From: Campylobacter concisus
GTDB taxonomy: Bacteria; Campylobacterota; Campylobacteria; Campylobacterales; Campylobacteraceae
Length of the DNA stretch: 64,000 nt
Direction of reading: 5' to 3'
NCBI RefSeq assembly: GCF_002165775.1
Contig: NZ_NDYP01000003.1
Location: forward strand, 248,001 to 312,000
Shown: positions 1-10,376 of the stretch, piece after piece
How the letters are laid out: each line of letters begins with the position of its first letter
Position numbering within the stretch: position 1 is the stretch's first letter
Notes under the pieces: model-generated
Seen by the model: only the letters and a program-made list of their open reading frames with translations
Databases searched by the model: none
Told to the model about the DNA's origin: nothing
Position numbers and translations under genes: made by a program

Positions 1-275
1 CTAGCCATCAAGGCAAAATGCTGAAATATCATTCCAACATCTCGCCTTAAAATTCTTTGCTGCATCTCATCTAAATTTTTTATCTCTTGATCAAAGACTT
101 TTAAGCTCCCACCTTGATAGCTTTCTAGACCGTTTATGCATCTTAAAAGTGTTGACTTGCCAGCGCCGCTGTGTCCTACAATAGCAAAAATTTCACCCTT
201 TTTAACCTCTAAATTTATATCAAAAAGGATCTGCGTATCACCATAAAATTTGCTTAATTTCTCTATTTTTATCAC
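1..275 (-). CDS. metN: ABC transporter ATP-binding protein, MetN-like (3' part outside window)
   Basis: N-terminal 91 residues of an ABC ATPase that continues past the left edge. Visible are the Walker A motif GHSGAGKST (about residues 30-38), the phrase LLRCINGLE just after it, and the Q-loop phrase MIFQHFALM near the edge. That combination is typical of the methionine importer ATPase MetN and of close polar amino-acid importer ATPases. The start is GTG at 275-273; its first base is the last base of the valS TAG stop (TAGTG), so translation is probably coupled to valS. The C-terminal NIL domain that would confirm MetN lies outside the window, so the substrate is inferred from N-terminal resemblance only. 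Confidence 0.65.
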   Translation of the reverse strand, partial: MIKIEKLSKFYGDTQILFDINLEVKKGEIFAIVGHSGAGKSTLLRCINGLESYQGGSLKVFDQEIKNLDEMQQRILRRDVGMIFQHFALMA

Positions 276-2899
276 TATTTTTCTCCAAGAGCTTCTAATT
301 CTTCACATACTTTTTTAAATTTAGCCTCAGCGCTCTCTAGCGCCTCTTTGTTCGTCTCTATAACCTCTTTTGGTGCGTTTGCTACGAAATTTTGGTTATT
401 TAGCATGCCTGAGAGTTTGGCTATCTCTTTTTCAAGCTTTGTCTTTTGAGACCTTAGCCTTGTGATGATACCGCTCATATCAAGCCCTTCAAGTGGGACA
501 AACGCCTCTAAATTTTCACTCACATCTCTGATAGAATTTTCTATTTTTTCATCTACAAAGCCGATCTCTTCGCATTTTGCAAGCAGCTTGATATACTCTT
601 TGACTTCATCAAGATCTATTTTGTCGTTAAATTTAACAAAAGCTTTTGCTATCTTTGAGTTGCCAAGATCTATGGTTGCTTTTGCACGGCGAATCGCAAC
701 GATCGCTTCGATAACTAGTTCAAATTTCTTCTCAACATCTAAATTTCGCTCTTTTACCTCTGGATAGCTCATCACCATTATTGATTTTGTATTTTCAAGC
801 TGTGTGCCGCTAAGCTCCTGAAATAGATACTCTGAGAGAAACGGCATAAAAGGATTTAGCAGCTTCATAGCCTCTTTAAATATGCTTCCAAGCTCTTTTA
901 CGCTCGCTTTATCAGCCTTGCTAAGCTCGATACCCCAATCGCAAAACTCATCCCAAAAGAATTTATAAAGTGTGTTTGCTGCGTCATTGAAGCGGTAAGC
1001 GTCGATGTTTTCGCGTACCTCTCTCACGCACTCGTTAAAGCGGCTATTCATATAAATTCCAAGCTTTGTTTGAAGCTTGATATCCTCTAAATTTGGAAAT
1101 TTGCTCTCATTTAGCATGAGGTATTTGCTCGCATTATAAAGCTTGTTGGTGAAATTTCTTACCTGCTTCATCTTGGCATCACTTAGCTTGATGTCACGTC
1201 CTTGAACGGCTAGAAGTGTGAGCGTAAAGCGCAATATATCGGCGCTATATTCATTTATGCTATCAAGCGGATCGATGACGTTACCAAGACTCTTGCTCAT
1301 CTTTCTGCCGAATTCATCCTTTACAAGCGCGTGCAGATAGATATCGTCAAACGGCAGCTTGCCAAGGGCATTTTCACCCTGAAACATCATCCTAGCAACC
1401 CAGAAAAATAAAATATCAAAGCCAGTTATGAGAAGGTTGTTTGGGTAAAATTCGGCCAAATCGCCTTCAAACCATTTTTCATTTTTTAGCTCATTATCAT
1501 TGCCCCAGCCAAGCGTACTAAATGGCCAAAGACCAGAGCTAAACCACGTATCTAGCACGTCTGGGTCTTGGTGGAAATTTTTACTTTTACACTTTTTGCA
1601 CTCACACGGCTCGTCCTCGTCAGCCCACATATGACCGCAATCATCACAGTAAAATACAGGAATTTGATGTCCCCACCAAAGCTGGCGTGAGATACACCAG
1701 TCTCTTAGCTCTCTCATCCACGCGTTAAAACTGTTTATCCAGTGCGGTGGGTAAAATTTCGCTAAGCCTTCGCCGACCTTTGCGATCGCCTCGTCTGCGA
1801 TCTCTTTTTTGACAAACCACTGCTTTGAGATATATGGCTCAACGACATTTTTGCAGCGGTAGCAGTATCCCACTTGGTTTTCATAGTCCTCTATCTTTTC
1901 AACATTGCCAAGTTTTTCAAGCTCGGCTACGACGATATCTCTGGCCTCAAGCCTTTCAAGACCTGCAAATTTATCGCACTTGTCGTTTAAAATGCCTTTT
2001 TCATCAAAGACAGTGATAAACTCAAGGTTGTGCTTTTTGCCAACCTCGTAGTCGTTTTGATCGTGTGCAGGTGTGACCTTAACAAGGCCTGTTCCAAACT
2101 CCATATCAACGTGCTCGTCCGCGATAATCTCGATCTCTCTATTTATGATAGGTAGCACCACTTTTTTGCCGATTAAATTTTTATAGCGCTCGTCGTTTGG
2201 ATTTACCATTACGGCAGTGTCGCCGAAATATGTTTCAGGACGGGTTGTAGCCACAACAACAAATTCACTTGGCTTGTCTGCAAAATAATATCTCAAATGA
2301 TAAAGCTTGCCTTTATTCTCTTTGTGCTCAACCTCGATGTCAGAAAGTGCGCCATCATGCGTACACCAGTTTATCATGTAGTTTTTCTGAACGATCAGCC
2401 CTTTGTCGTATAAATTTACAAAGGCTTTTTTTACAGCTTTTCTTAAGCCCTCATCCATAGTAAATCTCTGGCGTGACCAAGCCGGAGTGATGCCAAGCTT
2501 ACGCATCTGATGGACGATCATGCCGCCGCTTTTTTCCTTCCATTCCCACACTTTTTCTACAAATTTCTCACGTCCAAGCTCTTCTTTTTTGATCCCTTGA
2601 GCCAAAAGCTGCTTTTCTACGACATTTTGAGTGGCGATGCCAGCGTGGTCAAGTCCTGGCTGCCAAAGCGTCTTGTAGCCGTCCATTCTCTTATAACGAG
2701 TCATGATGTCTTGAAGTGTGAAGGTTAGGGCGTGTCCGATGTGAAGCGAGCCAGTCACGTTTGGAGGTGGCATCATAATGCAAAATTTACGTTCATCTTT
2801 TTGGATATCTTTGTTCGCGTCTATCTCGAAGTATCCGCGTTCTTCCCAAATTTTATAAAATTTATCTTCTATCTCTTTTGCATTGTAAAATTCTACCAC
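275..2899 (-). CDS. valS: Valine--tRNA ligase (ValRS)
   Basis: Charges tRNA-Val with valine in the cytoplasm; class I aminoacyl-tRNA synthetase. The 874 residues contain the HIGH signature as HIGHAL (about residue 53), the CP1 editing domain (about 180-340), the KMSKS loop as RKMSKSLGN (about 527), an anticodon-binding helical domain and a C-terminal coiled-coil arm (about 805-874) typical of ValRS. The start is GTG at 2899, with AGAGGA about 9 bases upstream, giving [15 protein letters not shown], a normal ValRS N-terminus. The length is normal for the bacterial enzyme. It overlaps the downstream ABC ATPase start by one base. Confidence 0.97.
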   Translation of the reverse strand: MVEFYNAKEIEDKFYKIWEERGYFEIDANKDIQKDERKFCIMMPPPNVTGSLHIGHALTFTLQDIMTRYKRMDGYKTLWQPGLDHAGIATQNVVEKQLLAQGIKKEELGREKFVEKVWEWKEKSGGMIVHQMRKLGITPAWSRQRFTMDEGLRKAVKKAFVNLYDKGLIVQKNYMINWCTHDGALSDIEVEHKENKGKLYHLRYYFADKPSEFVVVATTRPETYFGDTAVMVNPNDERYKNLIGKKVVLPIINREIEIIADEHVDMEFGTGLVKVTPAHDQNDYEVGKKHNLEFITVFDEKGILNDKCDKFAGLERLEARDIVVAELEKLGNVEKIEDYENQVGYCYRCKNVVEPYISKQWFVKKEIADEAIAKVGEGLAKFYPPHWINSFNAWMRELRDWCISRQLWWGHQIPVFYCDDCGHMWADEDEPCECKKCKSKNFHQDPDVLDTWFSSGLWPFSTLGWGNDNELKNEKWFEGDLAEFYPNNLLITGFDILFFWVARMMFQGENALGKLPFDDIYLHALVKDEFGRKMSKSLGNVIDPLDSINEYSADILRFTLTLLAVQGRDIKLSDAKMKQVRNFTNKLYNASKYLMLNESKFPNLEDIKLQTKLGIYMNSRFNECVREVRENIDAYRFNDAANTLYKFFWDEFCDWGIELSKADKASVKELGSIFKEAMKLLNPFMPFLSEYLFQELSGTQLENTKSIMVMSYPEVKERNLDVEKKFELVIEAIVAIRRAKATIDLGNSKIAKAFVKFNDKIDLDEVKEYIKLLAKCEEIGFVDEKIENSIRDVSENLEAFVPLEGLDMSGIITRLRSQKTKLEKEIAKLSGMLNNQNFVANAPKEVIETNKEALESAEAKFKKVCEELEALGEK

Positions 2900-2986
2900 T
2901 TTTGTGTCCTCTTTTCGTTTAAAAAATGCTTAATGTTATCTAAAATTTGTTTAAAAAAATCTTTGCAAAAGTGGGGAAATATGGGC

Positions 2987-3008
2987 TTGGGGCGGTTAAA
3001 CGCCCCAA
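2987..3008 (-). terminator. Hairpin after the pbpC/A2M operon
   Basis: TTGGGGCG and CGCCCCAA form a perfect 8-bp GC-rich stem around a 6-base loop (GTTAAA), 12 bases beyond the stop of the macroglobulin gene. Position and GC content in an AT-rich setting suggest a transcription terminator. There is no long T-tract after it on the minus strand, so the efficiency is uncertain. Confidence 0.6.
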
Positions 3009-3020
3009 AATTTATATGGC

Positions 3021-6000
3021 TTATTTGACAGTAAAGCTTCGCTGAGCTAGGTCGTAGTCGTTTTGTCTTTCGTTATACATATTTTCAGTTGTGACTGCAC
3101 CAAGTGAGCATTTGCCGCCAAGTCTTACACGATAAGGTGTGTAAAGTACAGCCTCTCTTTTGTCGCTATCTAATGCATAAAAACTTAAAACGCGATCATC
3201 TTTTATGCTCTGATATTCAAGCTCAATGCTATCTTTAAGACTCTTATTAAAGCCACTTAAATTTTCATTTATTGGCTCAAAGCAGCTACTTACTATCTCG
3301 TTTATTACACCATTTTTAACCATAGCTTTAGAATTTATCACTATTTTTGAATAGACAACATCATTTACTCTTAGGCTGTCAAGACCTAGCTCTTTGCCTT
3401 TTTCATCAACAAACGTTCTATAAATATCAAGCTCTTTTGGCTCTATTTTATGCTTGATCTCAAGTGGCACATAAGCGTAGCTTAAAATAGTGGCATATAG
3501 CTTGTTTTCACCAAGTGGAGTGATGGTAAAATTTTCATCCTTTGCTGTAAATGATACGCTTAAAAGGCCGTCAAATTCTTTACTTTCACCGTTGTAGCTA
3601 AGCTTAAATTTATTATTTTTCTCGCCGCTATTTTTGCCAAAGTAGGCATTTAGCGCTCTAAGAGTAAAAGCGCGCTCCTGCGTTGAGCTAAGCTCATTTA
3701 AATTTGTGATCAAGAAATTTGCAAGATCATCTGAGTAGTCGTTTTTCTCAAAATATTTTGCGTGCAGATACAAGATAAAGGCATTGTCTCTCATCTTTGA
3801 GCCAAAGCTAGAATAATCCCTGCTGTAATCAGCTATCTGAGCTTTTTTGATATCTTTTAGCGCCACCTTTGCTTCGTCATTTAAGCCGTTTAGCTTTAGA
3901 GCCGCTGCCATTAGATATTTATTAAGTGCGGTCGTATTGTAAGCTTTGTGGTCATAAATTTTATTTAGCAGCGACTTGTCAGCCATATTTGCACGAGCAC
4001 TTACATATAGAGAGTAGAGCGCTTCAAGGTCACTATTTACATATTTTGCCATTGAATTTACAGCACTTTGTTTTACTCTTTTGCCTACCTCATATCCAGC
4101 CTCTTCAAGATCAAGCAGTACATCAGTTGCATAGATCGAAGCAAATGCATTTGTACTACTTAGATCGCTCCAGTAGCCAAAGCTACCATCTGGTTTTTGC
4201 ATCTTAATTAGCTCACTCATTCCGTTTACAATAAATCTCTTTTGATCATTTTTTTCAAGCTCATCTTTTGGCTTTAAATTTAAAAGCGCAAGCAGTCTTG
4301 AGCTCCTTTGCTCCGCACATCCGTAAGGGTACTCGACTAAATTTTTAGAAGCTGCTAATAATACGCTTGAGACCGAGCTTGACGCATCTATACTAACATT
4401 GTGAAAGCCTTTTGGAAGAGAGATCATGCTCTCTTTGTCAAAGACGCTACTTTTTGCATAGGTGCTAATCGTATAAGGATTAACTACATCAAGTAAATTT
4501 TGAGCAGTTTTCGAGCTGTTTTTATCGCTTATTGTTATATTGTATTCGCCAGCTCCAGCTTCAAGAGCTGAAATTTTAAATATAAAGGCTTTATTTTCAA
4601 GCGGCTTTAAATTCACATTTTCTTTTGTTTTGATGTTTAAATTTTTACTGCTAGCCACTTTTATGGTTAAATTTTTATCCTCATTTGTTGTGTTTATGAG
4701 CCTTAAGTTTGCATTTAGCTCATCGCCTTTTAACAGATAAACTAACGCACTTGGCTTAATAATCACATCATCTTTTACTAAAATTTCTTTATTTACCGCA
4801 TTCATGCTATTTTCATTATTTGCCACAACGTCCACTCTGACAGCCGAGTTAAAACCATTCGGTGTTTTAAACTCGTATGAAATTTCACCATTATCGTCAG
4901 CTTGAAGACTTACCAAATTTGCATATGTTTTTATCTTTTTGCTATCGACTGGGCTAGCATGTTTTGCCATCTTTGCCTCCATAGCAAGTGCCGCCATATC
5001 GCCACCAAAGCTTAAAGTTTTGCCCTCGACCTTATAGTTTGTGAGCATATTATAAATGTCATAATCCAAGACGCCATCTGGTAAAATTTTGTCAAAAAAT
5101 TTAAGTGGATCGGCTGGCTTTTGTGACGTTATATCAAGCACGCCAACATCTGTGATAAATAAATTTACATAAGCTTTTGGCTTTGTTTTTAGTGAAATTT
5201 TTATATTTTCATCGCTTTTTGCTGTATTTGGTGCATCAAGACTTAGATCAAGTATCCTTGATGACTTATCAGCCTTAGCATAGACCTTACCGTAAGTTCT
5301 AAAAGGAGTTAATCCGCCATCTGTCATGCGGTAGATATTTGCACTCACGTAAAGTCCGCTAAAATCAAAATCAAGTTTAAATTTCACATTTGCTGAGTTG
5401 TTTTTTATCTTAACAACCTTGTAAGCTTTCACGCCACCATCTTCAAGTGTAACAAGGGCGATACCTTCTTTTATAGCTGAGCTTATATCAGCACTTAGTT
5501 CATCGCCTTTTTTGTAGATATTTTTATTTAGTTTGATTTGAGATTTGCTAAGCTCTTTTGTAGGCGCTAGAGTCGAGTAGTTGTAGCCACTTACGTCCAT
5601 ATCAAGACTTGTGCTTGCTCCACTTACTAGATTTGTAGCGATGATCACATATGAGCCACTTTGTGTAAATTTATAGCTAAACTCGCCATTATCTTTATAA
5701 AAATTATCCACATCTTCTAGAGTTTGAAACCACTTTATATAGCCATTTGCATCTCTTTGGTATTGCCAAGTAACACGCTTTATTTCAAATTTCAAATTTG
5801 ATTTTACGGCCTTTTGACTTGACATATCTACCACAACCGTTCTTATTTTTATATCTTCGTTTGGCTCAGCAAATGTCGTGCTTGCTGCGATACCAACCAT
5901 ATCTTTGTAAGGATAGAGAGTAAAGCTTTTTGTATCGCTTACGTTTTTGCCGTCATCATTTACATTGAAATTTATCACGCCTGTTATGATAGAAGAGGCA

Positions 6001-8141
6001 TTTTTAGTGCTAAAGCTAAGATCTATCATTTGGCTTGATTTGCCATCTTTTGAAAGAGTAAGATCGTTTTCAAAAGATGGATAAGCGCTTGGTTTTAGCG
6101 TATTGTTTTTAAATTTATACTCTTTAAATTCGCTATTTTTATATTCATCATCAAAAAAGCTAACCTGCATGCTACCATCAAGCTCGCTAGCAGCGCCACC
6201 AAAGAGATAGTTACTAGCTAGATTGGCTCTAACAAGCTCGTTTGCAAAAAATTTATCTCTCTCAAGCGTTATCTCATTTTTTATCCTATTTGGCATAAAA
6301 CTCTCAACAAAAAATGGCACATTTGAGATCACTTTGCTTGCATAAATTACTTGCATATTAAATCTACCGCTAAGATCGCTTAGTATCTCTTTTTCAAAAT
6401 TTACCATGCCAACGTCATTTGTATTTTTTGAAATTTCAGCACTACTTTTGCCTTGCGGATCGAAAAATTTTATCTTTATAGGCATATTTTTTAAAGGATT
6501 AAAATCTCTATCCCTTAGATAGATTGCGCCCTTTAAACTCTCATTTGGTCTTATGATATTTGAAGCAAAATGAACGTACGCATCGATACTCTCACTGGCA
6601 TTTTGGCTCATAAATTTCGCTTCATTTAGCGCTTCGTCTTCTTTTAAAATAAGAAAATTTTGCTCTTTTCCAAGAGAGACAACCACCGAAGAGATATCTT
6701 TGTAAATATCTTTTTTGTTAAATTTAAAAACACCTATATCATTTGTCGCACCAACTGCGATCTCTTCGTTTTTCTTACCATAAATTTTTACATTTGCGTT
6801 TGGAAGCATTGTATTTTCGCCAAGACGATTTGCAAATACGAAAATTTCATCCTTGCCAAGCTTTGCATTTACGGCAATATCACTTAGATAGACTACTTTT
6901 GAGACGCTCTTACCTTTGCCGTAGTTTAAATTGATCTTATAAACGCCGTCTCCAGCTCCAGCAAAGTCGAGTTTGATTTTATTTAGCGAAATTTCATTTA
7001 ATGCGCCATCAAGCTTATAACTTTTGCTTGCCACTTTTGTGCTGAAGTTGCTTAACTCTTCGTTATTGTCATTAAAATTTAAGAAATATCTAAAATTTTG
7101 ATCGCTTAGCTTTTCAATGCTTACATTTAGCTCAGGCAAATTTGCACTTCTAATACCGATCTCACCGACGCTTGAGATATATGGTTCATTATTTATAAAA
7201 TTTGCAAATGGAGTAAAATTGCCAGCTACTACTTCATAGCTACTTTCTTCTCTTACTACATTTCTATCATCGCCAAAACCGGGTTTAATGGTGATTTCAT
7301 AACTATTTTGTGGTTTAAAATCGTCACTTGTAATATCAATGTAGTAATAATATTCGCTAAGTTCTGAGTTTTCTTCATAGTTGTCACTATATTTAACGTC
7401 ACTAATGCTAAAGTTTTTTACACCTTTAATGTTTATAAATTTTTTTAAGTTAATGTCGTCATCAAGCCAATTTTTTAGATAAATTCTAAAGCCTAAGATG
7501 CCATTATCAAGGCTTGCTGGATAAATTTCTGGTATCTCAAGACTCTTTGCATTATCATTTATATTTACGCTTTCTTCGCTTATTTCATCGGTAAAATTTA
7601 CTATCGTTTCACCTGAAAGCATTGCGCCAAATTTGCTCTCAAATTTTTCACCAAAATCAAAAACTGGATTGCTTAAATTTTTATCAAGATTAAGCTCAAA
7701 GCTATTGTTAGAAAGCTCAATTGCTTTAAATTTCGCATCTTTTACGGCAATATTTTTGATAGCTTCAATATTTACTTCATCATTAAATTTAACTATATAT
7801 TTGCTATCGCTTATTTTTTCTATCTTTGTTAGCTCAAATTCTTTCGTAGCAAAACTAGCAGTGCTTCCATTTTCAAGCTTGCAGCTATAATCCAAACCAG
7901 CGTGCATATCTTTTGTAAAAAGTAGCAAGCTTTGATTATTGAATCTAACCGTACCATTTAATGCTGGTTGGCACAAAAGTAGCTTTTTATCGCTTAGCAT
8001 ACCAACAAAATTTTTATCTACTTTATCTTCTAGTCCAAACTCTACGCTTAGTGGCGATTTTATCTGTGCTGTACCATTTAGGCTCAAAGCATATAAATTT
8101 GTCATTCCCAAAAGTGCTAGAAGTGCTACTTTTTGCCACAT
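3021..8141 (-). CDS. Bacterial alpha-2-macroglobulin family protein (YfhM-like)
   Basis: A 1706-residue periplasmic protein of the A2M family, thought to trap foreign proteases in the periplasm when the outer membrane is breached. It starts with a cleavable-type signal peptide (MWQKVALLALLGMTNLYA) and shows no lipobox cysteine, unlike the E. coli lipoprotein form. A run of macroglobulin/Ig-like domains fills residues about 30-1200. The thioester motif YPYGCAEQ at about residue 1270 opens the alpha-toroid thioester domain, followed by the C-terminal receptor-binding-like region. It lies one base after pbpC and is translationally coupled to it: the last two Arg codons of pbpC (AGG AGA) form its Shine-Dalgarno (AAGGAGATAAA-ATG). 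This pairing with PBP1C is recurrent in bacteria and supports the assignment. Confidence 0.92.
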   Translation of the reverse strand: MWQKVALLALLGMTNLYALSLNGTAQIKSPLSVEFGLEDKVDKNFVGMLSDKKLLLCQPALNGTVRFNNQSLLLFTKDMHAGLDYSCKLENGSTASFATKEFELTKIEKISDSKYIVKFNDEVNIEAIKNIAVKDAKFKAIELSNNSFELNLDKNLSNPVFDFGEKFESKFGAMLSGETIVNFTDEISEESVNINDNAKSLEIPEIYPASLDNGILGFRIYLKNWLDDDINLKKFINIKGVKNFSISDVKYSDNYEENSELSEYYYYIDITSDDFKPQNSYEITIKPGFGDDRNVVREESSYEVVAGNFTPFANFINNEPYISSVGEIGIRSANLPELNVSIEKLSDQNFRYFLNFNDNNEELSNFSTKVASKSYKLDGALNEISLNKIKLDFAGAGDGVYKINLNYGKGKSVSKVVYLSDIAVNAKLGKDEIFVFANRLGENTMLPNANVKIYGKKNEEIAVGATNDIGVFKFNKKDIYKDISSVVVSLGKEQNFLILKEDEALNEAKFMSQNASESIDAYVHFASNIIRPNESLKGAIYLRDRDFNPLKNMPIKIKFFDPQGKSSAEISKNTNDVGMVNFEKEILSDLSGRFNMQVIYASKVISNVPFFVESFMPNRIKNEITLERDKFFANELVRANLASNYLFGGAASELDGSMQVSFFDDEYKNSEFKEYKFKNNTLKPSAYPSFENDLTLSKDGKSSQMIDLSFSTKNASSIITGVINFNVNDDGKNVSDTKSFTLYPYKDMVGIAASTTFAEPNEDIKIRTVVVDMSSQKAVKSNLKFEIKRVTWQYQRDANGYIKWFQTLEDVDNFYKDNGEFSYKFTQSGSYVIIATNLVSGASTSLDMDVSGYNYSTLAPTKELSKSQIKLNKNIYKKGDELSADISSAIKEGIALVTLEDGGVKAYKVVKIKNNSANVKFKLDFDFSGLYVSANIYRMTDGGLTPFRTYGKVYAKADKSSRILDLSLDAPNTAKSDENIKISLKTKPKAYVNLFITDVGVLDITSQKPADPLKFFDKILPDGVLDYDIYNMLTNYKVEGKTLSFGGDMAALAMEAKMAKHASPVDSKKIKTYANLVSLQADDNGEISYEFKTPNGFNSAVRVDVVANNENSMNAVNKEILVKDDVIIKPSALVYLLKGDELNANLRLINTTNEDKNLTIKVASSKNLNIKTKENVNLKPLENKAFIFKISALEAGAGEYNITISDKNSSKTAQNLLDVVNPYTISTYAKSSVFDKESMISLPKGFHNVSIDASSSVSSVLLAASKNLVEYPYGCAEQRSSRLLALLNLKPKDELEKNDQKRFIVNGMSELIKMQKPDGSFGYWSDLSSTNAFASIYATDVLLDLEEAGYEVGKRVKQSAVNSMAKYVNSDLEALYSLYVSARANMADKSLLNKIYDHKAYNTTALNKYLMAAALKLNGLNDEAKVALKDIKKAQIADYSRDYSSFGSKMRDNAFILYLHAKYFEKNDYSDDLANFLITNLNELSSTQERAFTLRALNAYFGKNSGEKNNKFKLSYNGESKEFDGLLSVSFTAKDENFTITPLGENKLYATILSYAYVPLEIKHKIEPKELDIYRTFVDEKGKELGLDSLRVNDVVYSKIVINSKAMVKNGVINEIVSSCFEPINENLSGFNKSLKDSIELEYQSIKDDRVLSFYALDSDKREAVLYTPYRVRLGGKCSLGAVTTENMYNERQNDYDLAQRSFTVK

Positions 8142-8142
8142 T

Positions 8143-10311
8143 TTATCTCCTTATTTTTATTGTTATTTCACTTTGATTTGAGTTTTGATCAAGGCATTTT
8201 ATGCTGTGCTCGCCAAGAGTTAGATCAAACTTTTTTTCGCCTGCATTTTCTATCTTAGAAAAGTTCAAATCATCTATTTTTAGGTAAATTTCATTACCTA
8301 AAAACGCGTAGCATTTTACCATAACTTGTGTAATATTTTCATCTGTCACTATCTCTTCATTGTCATACGGATAGGCAAAAACTGGCTTTTTATCTTTAAA
8401 AATTTCAGCACAAGGACTTTTTTGTATCTCTTCTTTATCCAAAAGCTCATTCTTAACCAAAAAATCAAGCTCTTCGCCCCTTAAACTTTCGCATTTATCT
8501 TTTAAATCTACACCCTTTATCCTATCATCAAGTGCCATTTTTTTACACTTTTCATAGTTAAAGGCATCAAGGCAGGTTGGCACTTTTTCAATGCCATCTG
8601 GCTCACTCATAAATCTTAACTTCTCTTTTTGAGTGATTATCTTAAACATATCAAAAAGGCTCTTTGATACGTCATTTAGTCCTGTTAATTTATCAGTTTT
8701 ACTGGCATTAAAATTTCCAATCCAAATAGCAATCGTGTAATTTTCATCAACACCTATGGCATAAAGGTCACGCGAATTTGCGCTTGTACCTGTTTTAAAG
8801 GCTATTTTTGGCGTGTTTTGTGCATACTGCCAAGCATTTTTTAGATATGATCTTGAGGCTTCACTTAGCATTTTAGCGGTTAAATAAGCACTTTGAGACG
8901 AGATTAGAGTTACATTTTTCTCTTCATTTTTGTAGTTTTTGCCAGCAAACTCAAGCGGCCTATAAATGCCGTCATTTGCATAAATAGTATAAAGATGAGC
9001 AAGATCAAGCAGGCTCATTTCAGCACTTCCAAGCGTTATAGAAGCTCCATAATACTCTTTATTTTCATCTACCAAATTTACCTTTTCAAGTAGTTCGTAA
9101 AGCGAATTGTCTTTTAGTTTTAAGTTTAAATTTATGACTGGGATATTTAGGCTGAAATTTAGAGCATCTTTTGCGCTTACGATACCTAAAAAATCATTAC
9201 TAAAATTTTTTGGAGCATACTCTTTTATATAAATTTGCGTGTCAATTAACTGCGAATTTGGCGTTATAAGCCCACTATCAAGTGCTAGCGAATAAATAAA
9301 AGGCTTTAGCGTGCTGCCGGTGTTTCGCTTCATATTTAGAGCTGAGTTTTTGCCGTCACGAGCGTGCTCATCGTGCGAGCCGATGAAGGCAACAACACTC
9401 ATTTTTTTATTATCAATGACCACGGCTGCTGCGTTGTTTGCATTTTTAGCCTTTAGCGAAAACATCGCATCTTTTAAAATTTTAAGCATATCTTTTTGTA
9501 AATTTAGATCCAAACTCGCCTTTGAAATTTGGTTTTTAAAAGCGACATTTGCATAATCTTCCGCGGTTACGATAGCTTTTGCTCTTACATTTTTAAATGG
9601 CTCAGCCTGCGCTCTTCTAAAGGCGCTAAGATCGATTAAATTTGCCTTGTAAAGCATCTTTATGACCCTGTTTTTTAGGGCATTTATGTTTGAAACGCGG
9701 TCAAGTCTATTTTTATTTGGATTTTTGGGTATCGTGCTTAAAAGTGCAGCCTGAGCGTAGCTAAGCTCGTTTAGCTCTTTTCCAAAATAAAAAAAGCTAG
9801 CCGCCTTTGCGCCCTCGATATTGCCACCATATGGGGCTAAATTTAGATAAAAATTTAAAATTTCATCCTTACTAAAGTGAAGTTCAAGCTGAAATGCTCT
9901 AAAAATTTCTCTTATCTTATTTTTATAGCTTCGCTCACCAGGCTCAAGCATCCTGGCTACTTGCATCGTGATAGTGCTGGCCCCTATGCGGTTGTCGCTT
10001 CTTAGGTTGTAAAAAAATGCTCTAAAAATGGAGGCAAAATTTACTCCAAAATGGTAGTAAAAGTATCTATCTTCAAAGAGCACGACGCATTGTTTTAGCG
10101 AGTTTGGGAAGCTTTGCTCGTGAAATCTCCAAATTCCGTCACTACTAAGCTTCATATTTATGATCTCGCCATTTTTATCAAGCAAAATTTTGGCTTCGTC
10201 TTTTTTGAGTGCGTCTAAATTTAGTGGATAAATTTGATCCAGTATCAAAAAAATAGTGACCATTAAAGCCAAAAATAGGGCAAGGAATTTTAAAAATTTA
10301 AACTTTTTCAT
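8143..10311 (-). CDS. pbpC: Penicillin-binding protein 1C (bifunctional glycosyltransferase/transpeptidase)
   Basis: Peptidoglycan synthase anchored in the inner membrane. Residues 8-28 form a signal anchor. The family 51 glycosyltransferase domain follows, with catalytic Glu80 in LFEDRYFYYHFG and the AASTITMQ-type region (GASTITMQVARML). The transpeptidase domain has the SxxK serine in GSTLKPF (about residue 333), a SLN triad (NFSLNIP) and KTGTS (about residue 505). The C-terminal 120 residues fit the PBP1C-specific extension. The start ATG at 10311 places MKKFKF directly before the anchor. No Shine-Dalgarno is visible and the predicted -10 box ends only 7 bases upstream, so the mRNA may be leaderless. 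First gene of a two-gene operon with the A2M gene. Confidence 0.93.
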   Translation of the reverse strand: MKKFKFLKFLALFLALMVTIFLILDQIYPLNLDALKKDEAKILLDKNGEIINMKLSSDGIWRFHEQSFPNSLKQCVVLFEDRYFYYHFGVNFASIFRAFFYNLRSDNRIGASTITMQVARMLEPGERSYKNKIREIFRAFQLELHFSKDEILNFYLNLAPYGGNIEGAKAASFFYFGKELNELSYAQAALLSTIPKNPNKNRLDRVSNINALKNRVIKMLYKANLIDLSAFRRAQAEPFKNVRAKAIVTAEDYANVAFKNQISKASLDLNLQKDMLKILKDAMFSLKAKNANNAAAVVIDNKKMSVVAFIGSHDEHARDGKNSALNMKRNTGSTLKPFIYSLALDSGLITPNSQLIDTQIYIKEYAPKNFSNDFLGIVSAKDALNFSLNIPVINLNLKLKDNSLYELLEKVNLVDENKEYYGASITLGSAEMSLLDLAHLYTIYANDGIYRPLEFAGKNYKNEEKNVTLISSQSAYLTAKMLSEASRSYLKNAWQYAQNTPKIAFKTGTSANSRDLYAIGVDENYTIAIWIGNFNASKTDKLTGLNDVSKSLFDMFKIITQKEKLRFMSEPDGIEKVPTCLDAFNYEKCKKMALDDRIKGVDLKDKCESLRGEELDFLVKNELLDKEEIQKSPCAEIFKDKKPVFAYPYDNEEIVTDENITQVMVKCYAFLGNEIYLKIDDLNFSKIENAGEKKFDLTLGEHSIKCLDQNSNQSEITIKIRR

Positions 10312-10318
10312 CGGCGTG

Positions 10319-10350
10319 ATTATAGCTGTTAAAGTTTAAGTAGCTATAAT
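10319..10350. promoter_or_regulatory. Symmetrical divergent promoters of pbpC and the helicase gene
   Basis: ATTATAGCT (10319-10327) and AGCTATAAT (10342-10350) are exact inverted copies 14 bases apart. Each holds a consensus TATAAT -10 box: 10324-10319 reading left toward pbpC, and 10345-10350 reading right toward the helicase. The two RNA polymerase sites would overlap, so the promoters probably compete. For pbpC the expected start point is at or beside the ATG. Confidence 0.6.
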
Positions 10351-10376
10351 TAGGCCTTTTTGAAAAAGAGGAAACA

